DNA of 64,000 bases from Halovivax limisalsi (lineage in GTDB: Archaea; Halobacteriota; Halobacteria; Halobacteriales; Natrialbaceae), in contig NZ_CP095757.1 of NCBI RefSeq assembly GCF_023093535.1, forward strand, positions 3,830,820 to 3,894,819, given 5' to 3'. This document shows positions 35,832-44,444 of the stretch, in pieces. Within the stretch, counting starts at the first letter, position 1. Each line of letters begins with the position of its first letter. Below the pieces are notes generated by a model, which was not told the DNA's origin, did not search any database, and worked only from the letters and a program-made list of their open reading frames with translations. The position numbers and the translations under genes are program-made.

Positions 35832-37925
35832 CTAACGGGATCGGTTCCCGTCCACCGCCGCGAGTCGGGTCCTGACGAACGTTCCCGCGGGAGCGCTATC
35901 GGGAAGGTAGGCCGCTCGGCCGCCGCACTCGCGGATCCCGCTGCACCGCTCGACCCGGGGCGTGAGCGCCCGCACCGTCCCGTCGTCGGTCTCGACCGGC
36001 AGTTCGAGCCGGTAGCTGAAACTGTTGCCCGGGCCGCGGTCGACGAACAGGGTCAGCATGACGTCCTCCCGGTCCCCGGCGGGAACCGGCTCGGTGGCCG
36101 ACCAGGCCGGCCCGTCCAGGCGAACCTCGCCGTCGCTGACGAGCAGCCGGGCGTCCGTCGCGTTCGCGACGTCTCCGGAGATCCAGGTTTCGCTCCCCTC
36201 GTCGGTCCTCACGGTCGCGGTGACGCTGGCGGCTGCCTCCGGGACGCCGACGGTGGCGTTCACGGCGATCGTCTCCCCCTCGACGCGGTCGACGCGCTGG
36301 AGGCGAGCGCCGGCCGGCGAGTTCGCCCACGGCGCCCAGCTTCCGCGGTACGCGAACCGGTACAGCGAGCGATCGGGATAGGCGTCGGCCACGTCGAACG
36401 GTCGTCCCTCCAGCGCGTAGACGCGGTCGCCGTCCAGCCCGGGGCCGTTGTACAGCGCCTGAAACGGGTGGGCGAGCCAATCGCCGTACGGCGTCGGGAG
36501 AAACACGAGCGCGGGCTCCTCGACCGCGTCGCCCTCGAAGGGGGCGTAGACCCGCTCGTAGGTCTCGGTGATTTCCTGGTTTCGCTCGAGAGGCTCCGCG
36601 AGGTTCGCCGACGTCGCACCGCCGGCGACGAGCGCGCCCACGAGCACGGTCGCGACGAGCGCGGCGCGAACGCCGCGTGGCGACAGGAACGCGGCGCTCC
36701 GGCGTCGAACGACGCCGACCAGCGCCAGCGCGCCGACGGCCGCGAAGGCGGCGACCGGGAGCAGGAGGTCGAAGTGATAGTAGGGGCCGTGGGTGGCGAT
36801 CAGGCCGTCGCCCGCGCGATCGAGGTCGCCGAGGACGTTGAGGTTCCCCCAGAAGTAGACGTTACCGACGGCGATCGTGAGCGCCTGCCCGGCGAGGATC
36901 GCCGTTCGCGGGGTGAGGCCGCGACGAACGACGACCGCGAACCCGACCGCGGCCAGCCCCGCGCCCGCGGCGCCGCCGACGAACCACTTCGTGAGGAACG
37001 CCTCGAGCACGAGGGCGTTCGACCGCAACGCGAGCTCGGGCGTGTACTCGATCGCGTGTCCGAGGATCTCCCGGTGGCCGAAGCCCAGCCCGTCCAGCGG
37101 GGCGAAGGCTTCGTAGGGAAACAGGAGCGGCGAGCCGGTGACGGCGGCGTTATACGCGAGCGTCAGGCCGACGCCGGCCAGTCCGAGCGCGGCCGTCGCG
37201 ACCTGCCTGGGGAGCGCGCGCCCGAAATCCCGCCGGAGCGTCCAGCAGGCGTGCCCGACGAACGGCGCCGCGAACAGGACGGCCGTGTACGGCCGCGCGA
37301 AGAAGGCCAGTCCGATCGCCGCCCCGGCGGCCCCGGCGAACCGAACGTCGCCCGTCCGGTCCGCGCGGAGGTAGCCGTACGCGAACGCCAGGTTGAGCAT
37401 CGCCGTCGGCGCGTACGGCAGGAACACCGCCGTCTGGATCAGGAACAGCGGCGAACACAGCACCGCGGCGGCGGCGACGAGCCCTGCCCGTCGATCGAAG
37501 ACCTCGGCGACGACCAGTGCCGCGAGCGCGACGATGGCGCTCGCGATCCCCGCCAGCGCGAGTCGGAGACCGCCGGCGAGTTCCCCGAGCGCGAATATCG
37601 CCGCGGGAACGGGCGTGTACTTCGGGTAGAGCCGGTCTCCGTCCTCGACGAAGAACCAGGGGCGAAAGACCCCCTCGACCGGCGGTCGGACGAACAACTG
37701 CCCCTCGAGCACCATCGCCGCCTGCTGGAGGTAGACCGCCTCGTCGTGGTTGAGCGAGTGGTAGGGAAAGGTTCGGGTCGCGAGCAGCCAGGCGACGACG
37801 GCACCGACGAGCGCCAGGAGGGCCACGACGACCCGCCACGGTCGATCTCTCACGGCGGCGGTTCGCTCCGCCCCCTCGTCCCGTTTCACGCCGTTGTCCG
37901 CTCCGGTGAGTCCCATCAGTCTCAC
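35832..37925 (-). CDS. GT-C (PMT/ArnT-like) membrane glycosyltransferase
   Basis: A 697-residue protein with about eleven hydrophobic helices (to residue ~440) and a C-terminal extracytoplasmic domain of about 240 residues rich in beta structure. The first external loop carries the GT39/GT83 motif NHDEAVYLQQA (acidic D-E pair), typical of enzymes using lipid-linked sugars. It lies 4 nt downstream of the ferric-type permease gene, so it is cotranscribed with the transporter. GTG 37925 is used, ATG 37916 is possible. The acceptor is unknown; the binding protein or a surface lipid is conceivable. Confidence 0.83.
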   Translation of the reverse strand: MRLMGLTGADNGVKRDEGAERTAAVRDRPWRVVVALLALVGAVVAWLLATRTFPYHSLNHDEAVYLQQAAMVLEGQLFVRPPVEGVFRPWFFVEDGDRLYPKYTPVPAAIFALGELAGGLRLALAGIASAIVALAALVVAEVFDRRAGLVAAAAVLCSPLFLIQTAVFLPYAPTAMLNLAFAYGYLRADRTGDVRFAGAAGAAIGLAFFARPYTAVLFAAPFVGHACWTLRRDFGRALPRQVATAALGLAGVGLTLAYNAAVTGSPLLFPYEAFAPLDGLGFGHREILGHAIEYTPELALRSNALVLEAFLTKWFVGGAAGAGLAAVGFAVVVRRGLTPRTAILAGQALTIAVGNVYFWGNLNVLGDLDRAGDGLIATHGPYYHFDLLLPVAAFAAVGALALVGVVRRRSAAFLSPRGVRAALVATVLVGALVAGGATSANLAEPLERNQEITETYERVYAPFEGDAVEEPALVFLPTPYGDWLAHPFQALYNGPGLDGDRVYALEGRPFDVADAYPDRSLYRFAYRGSWAPWANSPAGARLQRVDRVEGETIAVNATVGVPEAAASVTATVRTDEGSETWISGDVANATDARLLVSDGEVRLDGPAWSATEPVPAGDREDVMLTLFVDRGPGNSFSYRLELPVETDDGTVRALTPRVERCSGIRECGGRAAYLPDSAPAGTFVRTRLAAVDGNRSR

Positions 37926-37929
37926 GGTG

Positions 37930-39546
37930 TCACCTCCCGTCCCGCGCGAGTATCACGACCATCGACAGCCCCGAGATCCCCACGAGAACGAGCGCCGGCA
38001 CCGCGGCCTGACCGTAGTGGCCGGTCTCCTCGACCCGCCAGATGTACGTCACGAGCGTGTCGAACCCGAGCGGGCGCAGCATGAGCGTCGCCGGGAGCTC
38101 CTTCATCGTCGTGAGAAACACCAGCGCGGCGCCGGCCGCCACGCCGGGGATGATCAGCGGGAGCGTCACCGACCGAAACGCCGCGAGCCGGGATCGCCCC
38201 AGCGTGCGAGCGGCCTCGACGAGTGTGCGGTCGACCTGTCGCGTCGAGGTCCGGATCGAGCCGATCGCCTGCGGCATGAACCGGACCACGTAGGCGAATA
38301 TCAGGAGCGGGACGGTCTTGTAGATCGACGGCAGCACGTCGAGGGTGAAACCGAGCAACGCGACCGCTAGGACGATCCCCGGCGTCGCGAATCCCACGTA
38401 GGGGACCCGATCCGCCAGCGCGGCCACCCGCGAGCCGGAGGTCGCCGACCCGATCGCGATCGGGAGCGCCACCAGAATCGAGGCGGCGGCGGCCAGCGCC
38501 GCGACGTAGGCCGAATTGAAGCCGTACTCCCAGTCGAAGGTCAGCCGGCCGATCTCGTAGCCGGGTCCGCCCGTGTGTAGCCACATCCAGTAAATGGCGA
38601 CCGGGAGCACGATCGCCAGCAGGACGACCGTGATCGGCAACGCGAGCGCGAGGTACCGCCAGATCCCGAGGTCGAGATCGGCGCTCCCGCGGCTCCCGCC
38701 GCTCTCGTACGCGCCGGCGTCGTCGGCGCCGATGCGCGATTCGAGCGCCAGGATGATCGCGGTCACCGTCAGCAACTGCAGCGAGAGCAACGCGGCGTAG
38801 TCCAGGTCGTGGGCCTTTTGTCGGGCGTAGATGAACTGGGTGAACACCTCGACCCGCATGATGTTCGGCGTGCCGAAGTCCGCCAGCGCGTACAGCGCCA
38901 CGAGCAGCGCGCCGGCCGCGATGCCGGGCAGGATCTGCGGGAGCGTGACCCGGCGAAACGCCTCCCACCGACCCGCGTTGAGCGTTCTGGCCGCCTCCAC
39001 GAGCGAGCCGTCCATCGACAGCAGGGACGCTCGCGTGGTCAGGAAAACGTAGGGGTAGGTGTACAGCGTCAACACGAACGCGGCGCCGGCGAAGCCGTAC
39101 ACCGAGGGCAGGGCCGCAACACCGAGCGGGGCGAGGAAGCCGACGAGTTCGCCCCGCGGGCCGAACGCCGAGACGAACGCGAACGCGCCGAGATAGCTCG
39201 GGATCGCGAGCGGCAGCGCGACGAGGACGGTCCAGAACCGGGCGAACGGGATCGCCCCCTGCACCGTCAACAGCGCGAGCGGAACGCCGAGAAGGACGCT
39301 CCCGCCGGTCACGATCGCGACGAGTCCGACGCTCCGAACGAGGACCTCGATCGTCTGCGGATCGACGGCGAGTTCGAGCGCACGCGTGCCGAGTCTGGCG
39401 GCGTCGAACACCAGCCAGAGCAGCGGGAGCGTGAGAACGGCCGCGATGGCCGCGGCGAGCAGGACGAGTCCGACGTCGGCGGCGCTGCCGGCGCTATCGC
39501 CGTCCGCTCGGTCGACCGCGTTCGCGACGCGTTCCCGAACCCTCAT
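37930..39546 (-). CDS. Ferric-type ABC transporter permease (FbpB-like, fused two-domain)
   Basis: A 538-residue permease with about twelve membrane helices and two BPD_transp_1 halves. Each half has an EAA-like loop (LVEAARTLNAGRWEAFRRVTLP at about residues 184-205 and LVEAARTLGRSRLAAFRSVTLP in the second half). This fused FbpB/ThiP-type arrangement is typical of iron(III) and thiamine transporters. Its ATG overlaps the binding-protein stop by 4 nt. No ATPase subunit gene lies in the operon or elsewhere in the regulon. Confidence 0.9.
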   Translation of the reverse strand: MRVRERVANAVDRADGDSAGSAADVGLVLLAAAIAAVLTLPLLWLVFDAARLGTRALELAVDPQTIEVLVRSVGLVAIVTGGSVLLGVPLALLTVQGAIPFARFWTVLVALPLAIPSYLGAFAFVSAFGPRGELVGFLAPLGVAALPSVYGFAGAAFVLTLYTYPYVFLTTRASLLSMDGSLVEAARTLNAGRWEAFRRVTLPQILPGIAAGALLVALYALADFGTPNIMRVEVFTQFIYARQKAHDLDYAALLSLQLLTVTAIILALESRIGADDAGAYESGGSRGSADLDLGIWRYLALALPITVVLLAIVLPVAIYWMWLHTGGPGYEIGRLTFDWEYGFNSAYVAALAAAASILVALPIAIGSATSGSRVAALADRVPYVGFATPGIVLAVALLGFTLDVLPSIYKTVPLLIFAYVVRFMPQAIGSIRTSTRQVDRTLVEAARTLGRSRLAAFRSVTLPLIIPGVAAGAALVFLTTMKELPATLMLRPLGFDTLVTYIWRVEETGHYGQAAVPALVLVGISGLSMVVILARDGR

Positions 39547-40709
39547 CCGGAGACGCCGGCCTCGTCCATCAGTTCGAGGGTCGGCTCGAGGTCGGAGAGC
39601 TCCGCGAGGTCGATCTCCGGCGGGTTCAGCTCGTCGACCGTCGGCAGGCCGCCGACGGGTTCGACGCCCTCGATCATCGGGTAGGCGAAGCTGATCGTCG
39701 CGAAGTACTCCTGGGCCTCGGCCGAGAGCAGGTGGCGGACGAAGTCGTCGACCAGGTCGCCGCGCTCGGTTCCCTCGATCTTCAGCGCGCCCGCGATGTT
39801 GATCAGCGCCCCGGCGTCGCCCTCGGTGAAGGCCAGGTCGATCGGGGCGTCAGGCCGCCCGTTCTTGACCCGCATCGCGTAGTAGTGGTTCGCGAAGCCG
39901 CCGTACAGCGATCCGTCGGCGACCGCCTCCGAGACGGCGTACTCGTTGCCGTAGCGTTCGGTCCCGGCGTCTTTCATGGCGGCCAGCCACTGGCGCGTCT
40001 CGTCGTCTCCCCGGAGGAGTCGCATCGCGGTGACGAACGACTTGAACGCGCCGTAGGTCGGCGCCCAGCCCATCGACCCCTGGAAGGGCTCGAAGTCCGG
40101 GAAGTCCTGGACGGTGTCCGGGATGTCGGATTCGCTCAGCTCGTCGGTGTTGTACGGCACGGCGCGGGCGCGGCCGGCGACGCCGGCCCACGCGTTGTCG
40201 TCCCCGACGAACTGGTCGTTGCCGACCGCGTCCACCGCCTCGTCGGACAGCGGCTCGTAGGCGTCGTTTTCGGCGACGTAGCCGAGCGAACTGGCGTCGA
40301 TCGACCAGAACACGTCGGCCTGCGTCGCGCCGGCGTCGACCTCCTGGACGATGCTCTGGGCCAGCGACGCGGAGTCGTTGTCGGTCGGGTGGACCTCGAA
40401 GTCCGAGTACATGTTCTGGAGCATCTCCACGAACTCGTAGTAGATGCCACCCTCGCCGCCGCCGATGTAGAGTGCCAGGTCGCCGGAGAGGTCCGGCAGG
40501 TCCTCGATCGAGGTACCGCCCGGTGCCGGTCGCCCTTCCACCAGCGATCCCGAGCCCCGGAACTCCGCGAGCGACGGGATGGCGACGGACTGGTCGTCGT
40601 CCTCGCCGAGCAGTTGGTTGCAACCCGCAATCGATGCCACACCGACCGCCGAACAGGCCTGTAGCGCGCGCCGGCGCGACAAGATTCGGTTTGTATCGTC
40701 GTCCATCAT
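39543..40709 (-). CDS. Ferric iron-type ABC transporter substrate-binding lipoprotein
   Basis: A 388-residue binding protein of the FbpA/FutA family. Tat signal SRRRALQACS plus a lipobox SIAGC (C30) indicates an anchored lipoprotein. The two-lobed fold shows SMGWAPTYGAF (212-222) and the paired tyrosines Y276-Y277 (ANHYYAMR), which coordinate Fe3+ in FbpA/FutA proteins. Operator 3 lies 8 nt upstream of its start. Thiamine or other anions remain formal alternatives, but the YY pair and the metal-type operator favour iron. Confidence 0.88.
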   Translation of the reverse strand: MMDDDTNRILSRRRALQACSAVGVASIAGCNQLLGEDDDQSVAIPSLAEFRGSGSLVEGRPAPGGTSIEDLPDLSGDLALYIGGGEGGIYYEFVEMLQNMYSDFEVHPTDNDSASLAQSIVQEVDAGATQADVFWSIDASSLGYVAENDAYEPLSDEAVDAVGNDQFVGDDNAWAGVAGRARAVPYNTDELSESDIPDTVQDFPDFEPFQGSMGWAPTYGAFKSFVTAMRLLRGDDETRQWLAAMKDAGTERYGNEYAVSEAVADGSLYGGFANHYYAMRVKNGRPDAPIDLAFTEGDAGALINIAGALKIEGTERGDLVDDFVRHLLSAEAQEYFATISFAYPMIEGVEPVGGLPTVDELNPPEIDLAELSDLEPTLELMDEAGVSG

Positions 40710-40716
40710 ATTCCTT

Positions 40717-40730
40717 TTAGGTCAACCTAA
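40717..40730. promoter_or_regulatory. DtxR/Idr-like operator 3 (ferric transporter operon)
   Basis: TTAGG-TCAA-CCTAA located between the minus-strand TATA-like element CTATATGG (40734-40741) and ATG 40709. It should cover the transcription start of the binding protein-permease-GT-C operon. Confidence 0.82.
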
Positions 40731-40748
40731 AGCCATATAGCTGACGAT

Positions 40749-41930
40749 TTAATCGTCCGCGAGGACCGCCGAGCGGTCGTTTTCGAGACCGGCCGACGGC
40801 CGGAGCGTCGCCAGGCAGTCCAGCCAGTCGAGCATGTACTCGCCGACGTGGGTCAGGAAATCGCCGTTCGTGAACTCGTCCCAGTCCCCGCGCGCGAGTT
40901 CGTGGCCCATCGCCTCGAAGACGGCGGCGTAGGAGTCGGCGCCGTCGCCCACATCGTCGATCAGCTGCCAGAGGTGCTCGTTGAGTTCGAGCCCCGGCAC
41001 CTCGTTGTTGAGGTCGTCGAACGTGCTGCGCGGGGCCTTGTTGTGCTCGCAGAGCGGGTCGCCGTTGTAGATCCGTTTCCCGAGCACGTCGCAGGCTCGC
41101 TTGAGGAAGACGCCGGACCAGATGTCGTCGAACCGGCCGACGTCCCACGCGTTGTCGTCCATCGGCAGCTGGTAGAACGCCGGGATCACCTCGCGCCGGA
41201 ATGCGAGGTTCATCGAGCAGACGGTGAGGTAGTTACCGCGCGCGGCGACGAAGTCGTCGCCGAAGTCCGCCCGCGTCGTCCTGGTCTCGGCCTGTCCCTG
41301 CAGGTCGCCGTCCATCAGGATGCGGACCGCGTCGAGGTCCGGCACGTTGGTCCAGAGACCCTGCGAGGCGACGACCTGGCCGGCGTCGACCTCGGCCGTG
41401 CCCGTCTCGACCGTCTCGTCCATCGCGGCGTAGGGATAGCCGCGCGGATAGAGGCCGTGCTCGTCGGCGTTCTGGTAGAGGACGTTGACCCAGTTCTCGT
41501 CGGAGGCCACTTCCTCGATCTCGCCCGCGAACGCGAGGTTCGTCATGTGGGTGCCGAAGAAGTCCACGTCCTCGTGCGGGAGCGTGTCGTCGTCGATGAA
41601 GACGCCGTACTCGAAACCCTCGTTCGCCCACATATAGAGGAGGCCGAAGCTCGTCTCGGCGTGACTCGCCGCGGGGACGACGTGACCGAACTGCTCGACG
41701 CCGTGCTCGGCGTACCACGCCTCGCGCCGGCTGCCGTCGAAGACCTCGCCAGAGACGCCGAGATCGTCGAGCATCGCCTCCATCTCGTCGGTCTCGCAGA
41801 AGTCCTCCGTGACCAGCAAGAAGTGCAGGCGCGAGACGTCGAACCCGTGAGTTCGGGCGTTCTCCACGTAGGAACGCAAACACTCGTACTCCCTGATCGT
41901 GGGGACGATAACGCAGATATCTGGTGCCAT
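40749..41930 (-). CDS. Reversibly-glycosylated-polypeptide / UDP-sugar mutase-like glycosyltransferase
   Basis: A 393-residue GT75-like protein, of the type often annotated alpha-1,4-glucan-protein synthase and including plant UDP-arabinopyranose mutases. Family features: VIVPTIREYECL, the IDDDTLPHEDVDFF acidic metal motif, GLYPRGYPY (the self-glycosylated arginine region), CSMNLAFRREVIP and RFDDIWSGVFLKRACDVLG. Such proteins interconvert sugar ring forms or self-glycosylate; the haloarchaeal role is unknown. Operator 4 lies 14 nt upstream of ATG 41930. Confidence 0.85.
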   Translation of the reverse strand: MAPDICVIVPTIREYECLRSYVENARTHGFDVSRLHFLLVTEDFCETDEMEAMLDDLGVSGEVFDGSRREAWYAEHGVEQFGHVVPAASHAETSFGLLYMWANEGFEYGVFIDDDTLPHEDVDFFGTHMTNLAFAGEIEEVASDENWVNVLYQNADEHGLYPRGYPYAAMDETVETGTAEVDAGQVVASQGLWTNVPDLDAVRILMDGDLQGQAETRTTRADFGDDFVAARGNYLTVCSMNLAFRREVIPAFYQLPMDDNAWDVGRFDDIWSGVFLKRACDVLGKRIYNGDPLCEHNKAPRSTFDDLNNEVPGLELNEHLWQLIDDVGDGADSYAAVFEAMGHELARGDWDEFTNGDFLTHVGEYMLDWLDCLATLRPSAGLENDRSAVLADD

Positions 41931-41943
41931 TGCTCGCACTTTT

Positions 41944-41957
41944 TTAGGCGAGCCTAA
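41944..41957. promoter_or_regulatory. DtxR/Idr-like operator 4, overlapping the upstream stop codon
   Basis: TTAGG-CGAG-CCTAA with extended T- and A-run arms. The TAG stop codon of the upstream membrane-protein gene (41954-41956) lies inside it, and the site sits at the core promoter of the RGP-like gene (start 41930). Confidence 0.82.
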
Positions 41958-43087
41958 AAAGTGTGCCGATCGCCGTCGGCCGGCTCCGAACCCGTTCGGA
42001 CGTCCGCGGCGGAGAGACCGAGCCCGAACGCGGCGAGTGCACCACCACACAACGTGAGGACGTTCTTCAGCGCGTGATCGAGGATGGCCGCCGCGAGCGC
42101 CGCCCCCGCGCCGATCGGCGCGAGGGCGACCACGATCGCGGTGAACGCCGCCTCGTAGAGGCCGATCCCGCCCTGCGAGAGCGGGAGGACCTTCGCGAGG
42201 TTCCCGACGCTCACCGCGATCGACCCCACGACGATCACCGACGGCCCCGCGAGGTCGGGTTCGACGGCGAGCAGCACCAGGACGGCCGTCGCGGCGTCGA
42301 GGAGCCAGATCGCGAGGCTCGACGCGCCGACGACGAACAGCGTTCGCGGGCGTTCGATCACTCGCCCGACGTCTCCCGCGAACCGGCGGATCCAGTCGGC
42401 CGCGCTCGCAAGCCGCGTCGATCCGGTTGCTCGTACCCGCAGCCAATCCCCGGCCCGCGTGCCGAGACGCGTCCGCGACACGAGTGCGAGGACGAAACAG
42501 AGACCGACCGCCAGCAGTGCCACGATTCCGGCGGCGACGACGACCGTCTCCGACCGATCGGTCGCGGCGACCAGCGTCGCCGGTTCGGCCCCATCGCCCA
42601 GCAGGAGCCAGCCGACGGCGCCGCAGGCGATCGCGGTGATCGCGAGTAGATCGAAGAGCCGTTCGACGGCGAGGGCAGCGATCCCCGCACTGTAGGGGAC
42701 GTCGGACGTGCGGTTTACGACGTAGGCGCGCACGGGATCGCCCGCGCGTGCCGGAACGACGAGGTTCGCCGCCTGACTCACGAAAACGGCCGCCGTCGAC
42801 AGGACAGTGTCGACGCCGGCGGAAAGCGGCGAGAGCAGATCGGCGTATCGGCGCCCGCGCAGCGGCCACGACGCGGCGTAGACGACGGCGGCGAGAGCCA
42901 GTCCCATCGGGTCGGCGCTCGCCACCGCGTCGACCACGGCGCCGTTTCCGAGCCGCCGCGCGACGACGACGAGCGCGCCGACCAGGAGCAGCGAACCGAG
43001 AATCGGTCCGTACCGCCGACCGAGCCGCACCAGGCGGTCGCGTGGCGTCGACCGGTCGGACCCGGCTCCCGGCGTCTGAACGCCCAT
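41954..43087 (-). CDS. LPG-synthase-type (UPF0104) membrane protein, possible flippase
   Basis: A 377-residue integral membrane protein with about eight helices of the lysylphosphatidylglycerol_synthase_TM family. Motifs VPARAGDPVRAYVVNR and LPLSQGGIGLYEAAF are diagnostic. Members move or bind isoprenoid-linked sugars or lipids and are often found in glycosylation clusters. ATG 43087 lies about 25 nt after a TATA element overlapped by operator 5. The next gene on the strand has its own operator. Confidence 0.87.
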   Translation of the reverse strand: MGVQTPGAGSDRSTPRDRLVRLGRRYGPILGSLLLVGALVVVARRLGNGAVVDAVASADPMGLALAAVVYAASWPLRGRRYADLLSPLSAGVDTVLSTAAVFVSQAANLVVPARAGDPVRAYVVNRTSDVPYSAGIAALAVERLFDLLAITAIACGAVGWLLLGDGAEPATLVAATDRSETVVVAAGIVALLAVGLCFVLALVSRTRLGTRAGDWLRVRATGSTRLASAADWIRRFAGDVGRVIERPRTLFVVGASSLAIWLLDAATAVLVLLAVEPDLAGPSVIVVGSIAVSVGNLAKVLPLSQGGIGLYEAAFTAIVVALAPIGAGAALAAAILDHALKNVLTLCGGALAAFGLGLSAADVRTGSEPADGDRHTF

Positions 43088-43111
43088 ATTCGGTCTGTCC
43101 GTCCCAGATAT

Positions 43112-43125
43112 TTAAGCGCACCTAA
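43112..43125. promoter_or_regulatory. DtxR/Idr-like operator 5 (imperfect)
   Basis: TTAAG-CGCA-CCTAA, one mismatch from the TTAGG-N4-CCTAA pattern, overlapping the minus-strand TATA element CTTAAATAT (43108-43116) of the LPG-synthase-type gene. Confidence 0.65.
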
Positions 43126-43209
43126 AACGAGAGCGTGGCCGGAGGTCGGGGGGTCGAACGCACGATCTGGCGGTTCTCTCCGGTCGCCAGCAGCTTCGTC
43201 CCACGACCC

Positions 43210-44142
43210 TCACTCCCGCACTTCGTCGAGCAACTCCCGCGTAGCCGTCCTGACCGCTTCGTCGCTCGAGCGGTCGGGCTCCCAGCCGAGGGCCGAGAGC
43301 TTCTCGATCGAGAGGCGCATCTTCGGGACGTCCCCGGTCCAGCCGCGATCGCCGCCGGTGTACTCGAACGCCGGATCCAGGCCCATCTCGTCGGCGACGA
43401 TGGCTGCGATCCGATCGACGGACGTCGTCGTTCTGGTGCCCAGGTTGAACGTGTTGATCGGCGCGTCGGTGTGCGAGACGACGTGCTCGATGGCGTCCAG
43501 GCAGTCCTCGACGTGGAGGTAGGACTTCTCCTGGCGGCCGTCCCCGAGGATGGTCAGCGTCTCCGGATCCGCACGCAGTTTCTCGATGAAGTCCGGAATC
43601 ACGGCCCCGCGCAGCCGCGGACCGACGACGTTCGCGAACCGAACGTTCCACACGGTCAGGTCCTGCGTGTGCGCCGAGGCCGAGAGGAGCGATTCGTCCG
43701 CGAGTTTGCTCGCGCCGTAGGCGCTGATCGGCTCCAGCGGCGCGTAGTCCTCCGGCGTGGGTCGCGGCGCCTCGCCGTAGACCGTGGAGGAGGAGGTGTA
43801 GAGCAACGCGGAGACGTCGGCGTCCGCCATCGCTTCGAGCACCGTCCGCGTCATGCGGGTGTTGTCGTGAAACTGCCGGTAGGGCCGGTCGGTGTCGACG
43901 TGTTTCGACGCGGCCAGGTGTGCAACCAGATCCACGTCGGATAGGAGTCCGTCGAGGGCGTCCGGTTCGCGGAGGTCGGTCTCGACGAGTTCGGCCGCGT
44001 CCGGCACCTGGTCGGCGTCGCCGTTCGAACAGTCGTCGACCACCCGGACCGACACGCCCTCCGCCAGCAATCGGCGAGTCAAGTGCGAGCCGACGAAGCC
44101 GGCACCGCCCGTCACGAGGACCCGTTCCACGGCTGGTTTCAT
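43210..44142 (-). CDS. NAD-dependent sugar epimerase/dehydratase
   Basis: A 310-residue extended short-chain dehydrogenase of the UDP-glucose 4-epimerase class. GGAGFVG (12-18) binds NAD; the catalytic Y-x-x-x-K is in ISAYGASKLADE with S-S-S in TSSSTVYGE. It would supply a nucleotide sugar to the adjacent glycosyltransferases. A TATA-like CGTTATTTCC (44163-44172) lies 26 nt before ATG 44142; no TTAGG-N4-CCTAA operator is present, so it may be constitutive. Confidence 0.9.
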   Translation of the reverse strand: MKPAVERVLVTGGAGFVGSHLTRRLLAEGVSVRVVDDCSNGDADQVPDAAELVETDLREPDALDGLLSDVDLVAHLAASKHVDTDRPYRQFHDNTRMTRTVLEAMADADVSALLYTSSSTVYGEAPRPTPEDYAPLEPISAYGASKLADESLLSASAHTQDLTVWNVRFANVVGPRLRGAVIPDFIEKLRADPETLTILGDGRQEKSYLHVEDCLDAIEHVVSHTDAPINTFNLGTRTTTSVDRIAAIVADEMGLDPAFEYTGGDRGWTGDVPKMRLSIEKLSALGWEPDRSSDEAVRTATRELLDEVRE

Positions 44143-44444
44143 GGCTCAGCATTTTCTCGGCGGGAAATAACGCTGCTGTTCTCGCACCGAGGAGCCGGTC
44201 GACCACCCGGGTTCCGTCACCGGCAGACCTGTCGCCGGGGCAGAACGACCGCTTTCGTTCCACTTAAACACCGCCGGATGGGATTCCTCGTCGGACGAGT
44301 TACATTGGTAAACAGTCACACTGTGTCGCGTCGCCCCCGTGCTATCGTGCGGTTTTCCCGGCCGCACACCGCGGCCCCCCGCGAGCGCCGCGACGACGGT
44401 TGCGGTAGTTTTATGTAGAAGGACAATCAACGAATCGTCTGACT
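44143..44444. promoter_or_regulatory. Thermosome/epimerase intergenic region
   Basis: 302 bp with divergent promoters. For the thermosome, TATA-like TTTTATGTA (44409-44417) is about 30 nt before ATG 44445. A perfect interrupted palindrome ACAGT-CAC-ACTGT lies at 44312-44324, about 90 nt upstream of that TATA. No coding frame seen. Confidence 0.6.

Noticed and set aside
36468..38084. 538-codon plus-strand frame over the GT-C and permease genes
   Set aside because: Arg/Glu/Asp-rich low-complexity mirror of hydrophobic membrane codons.
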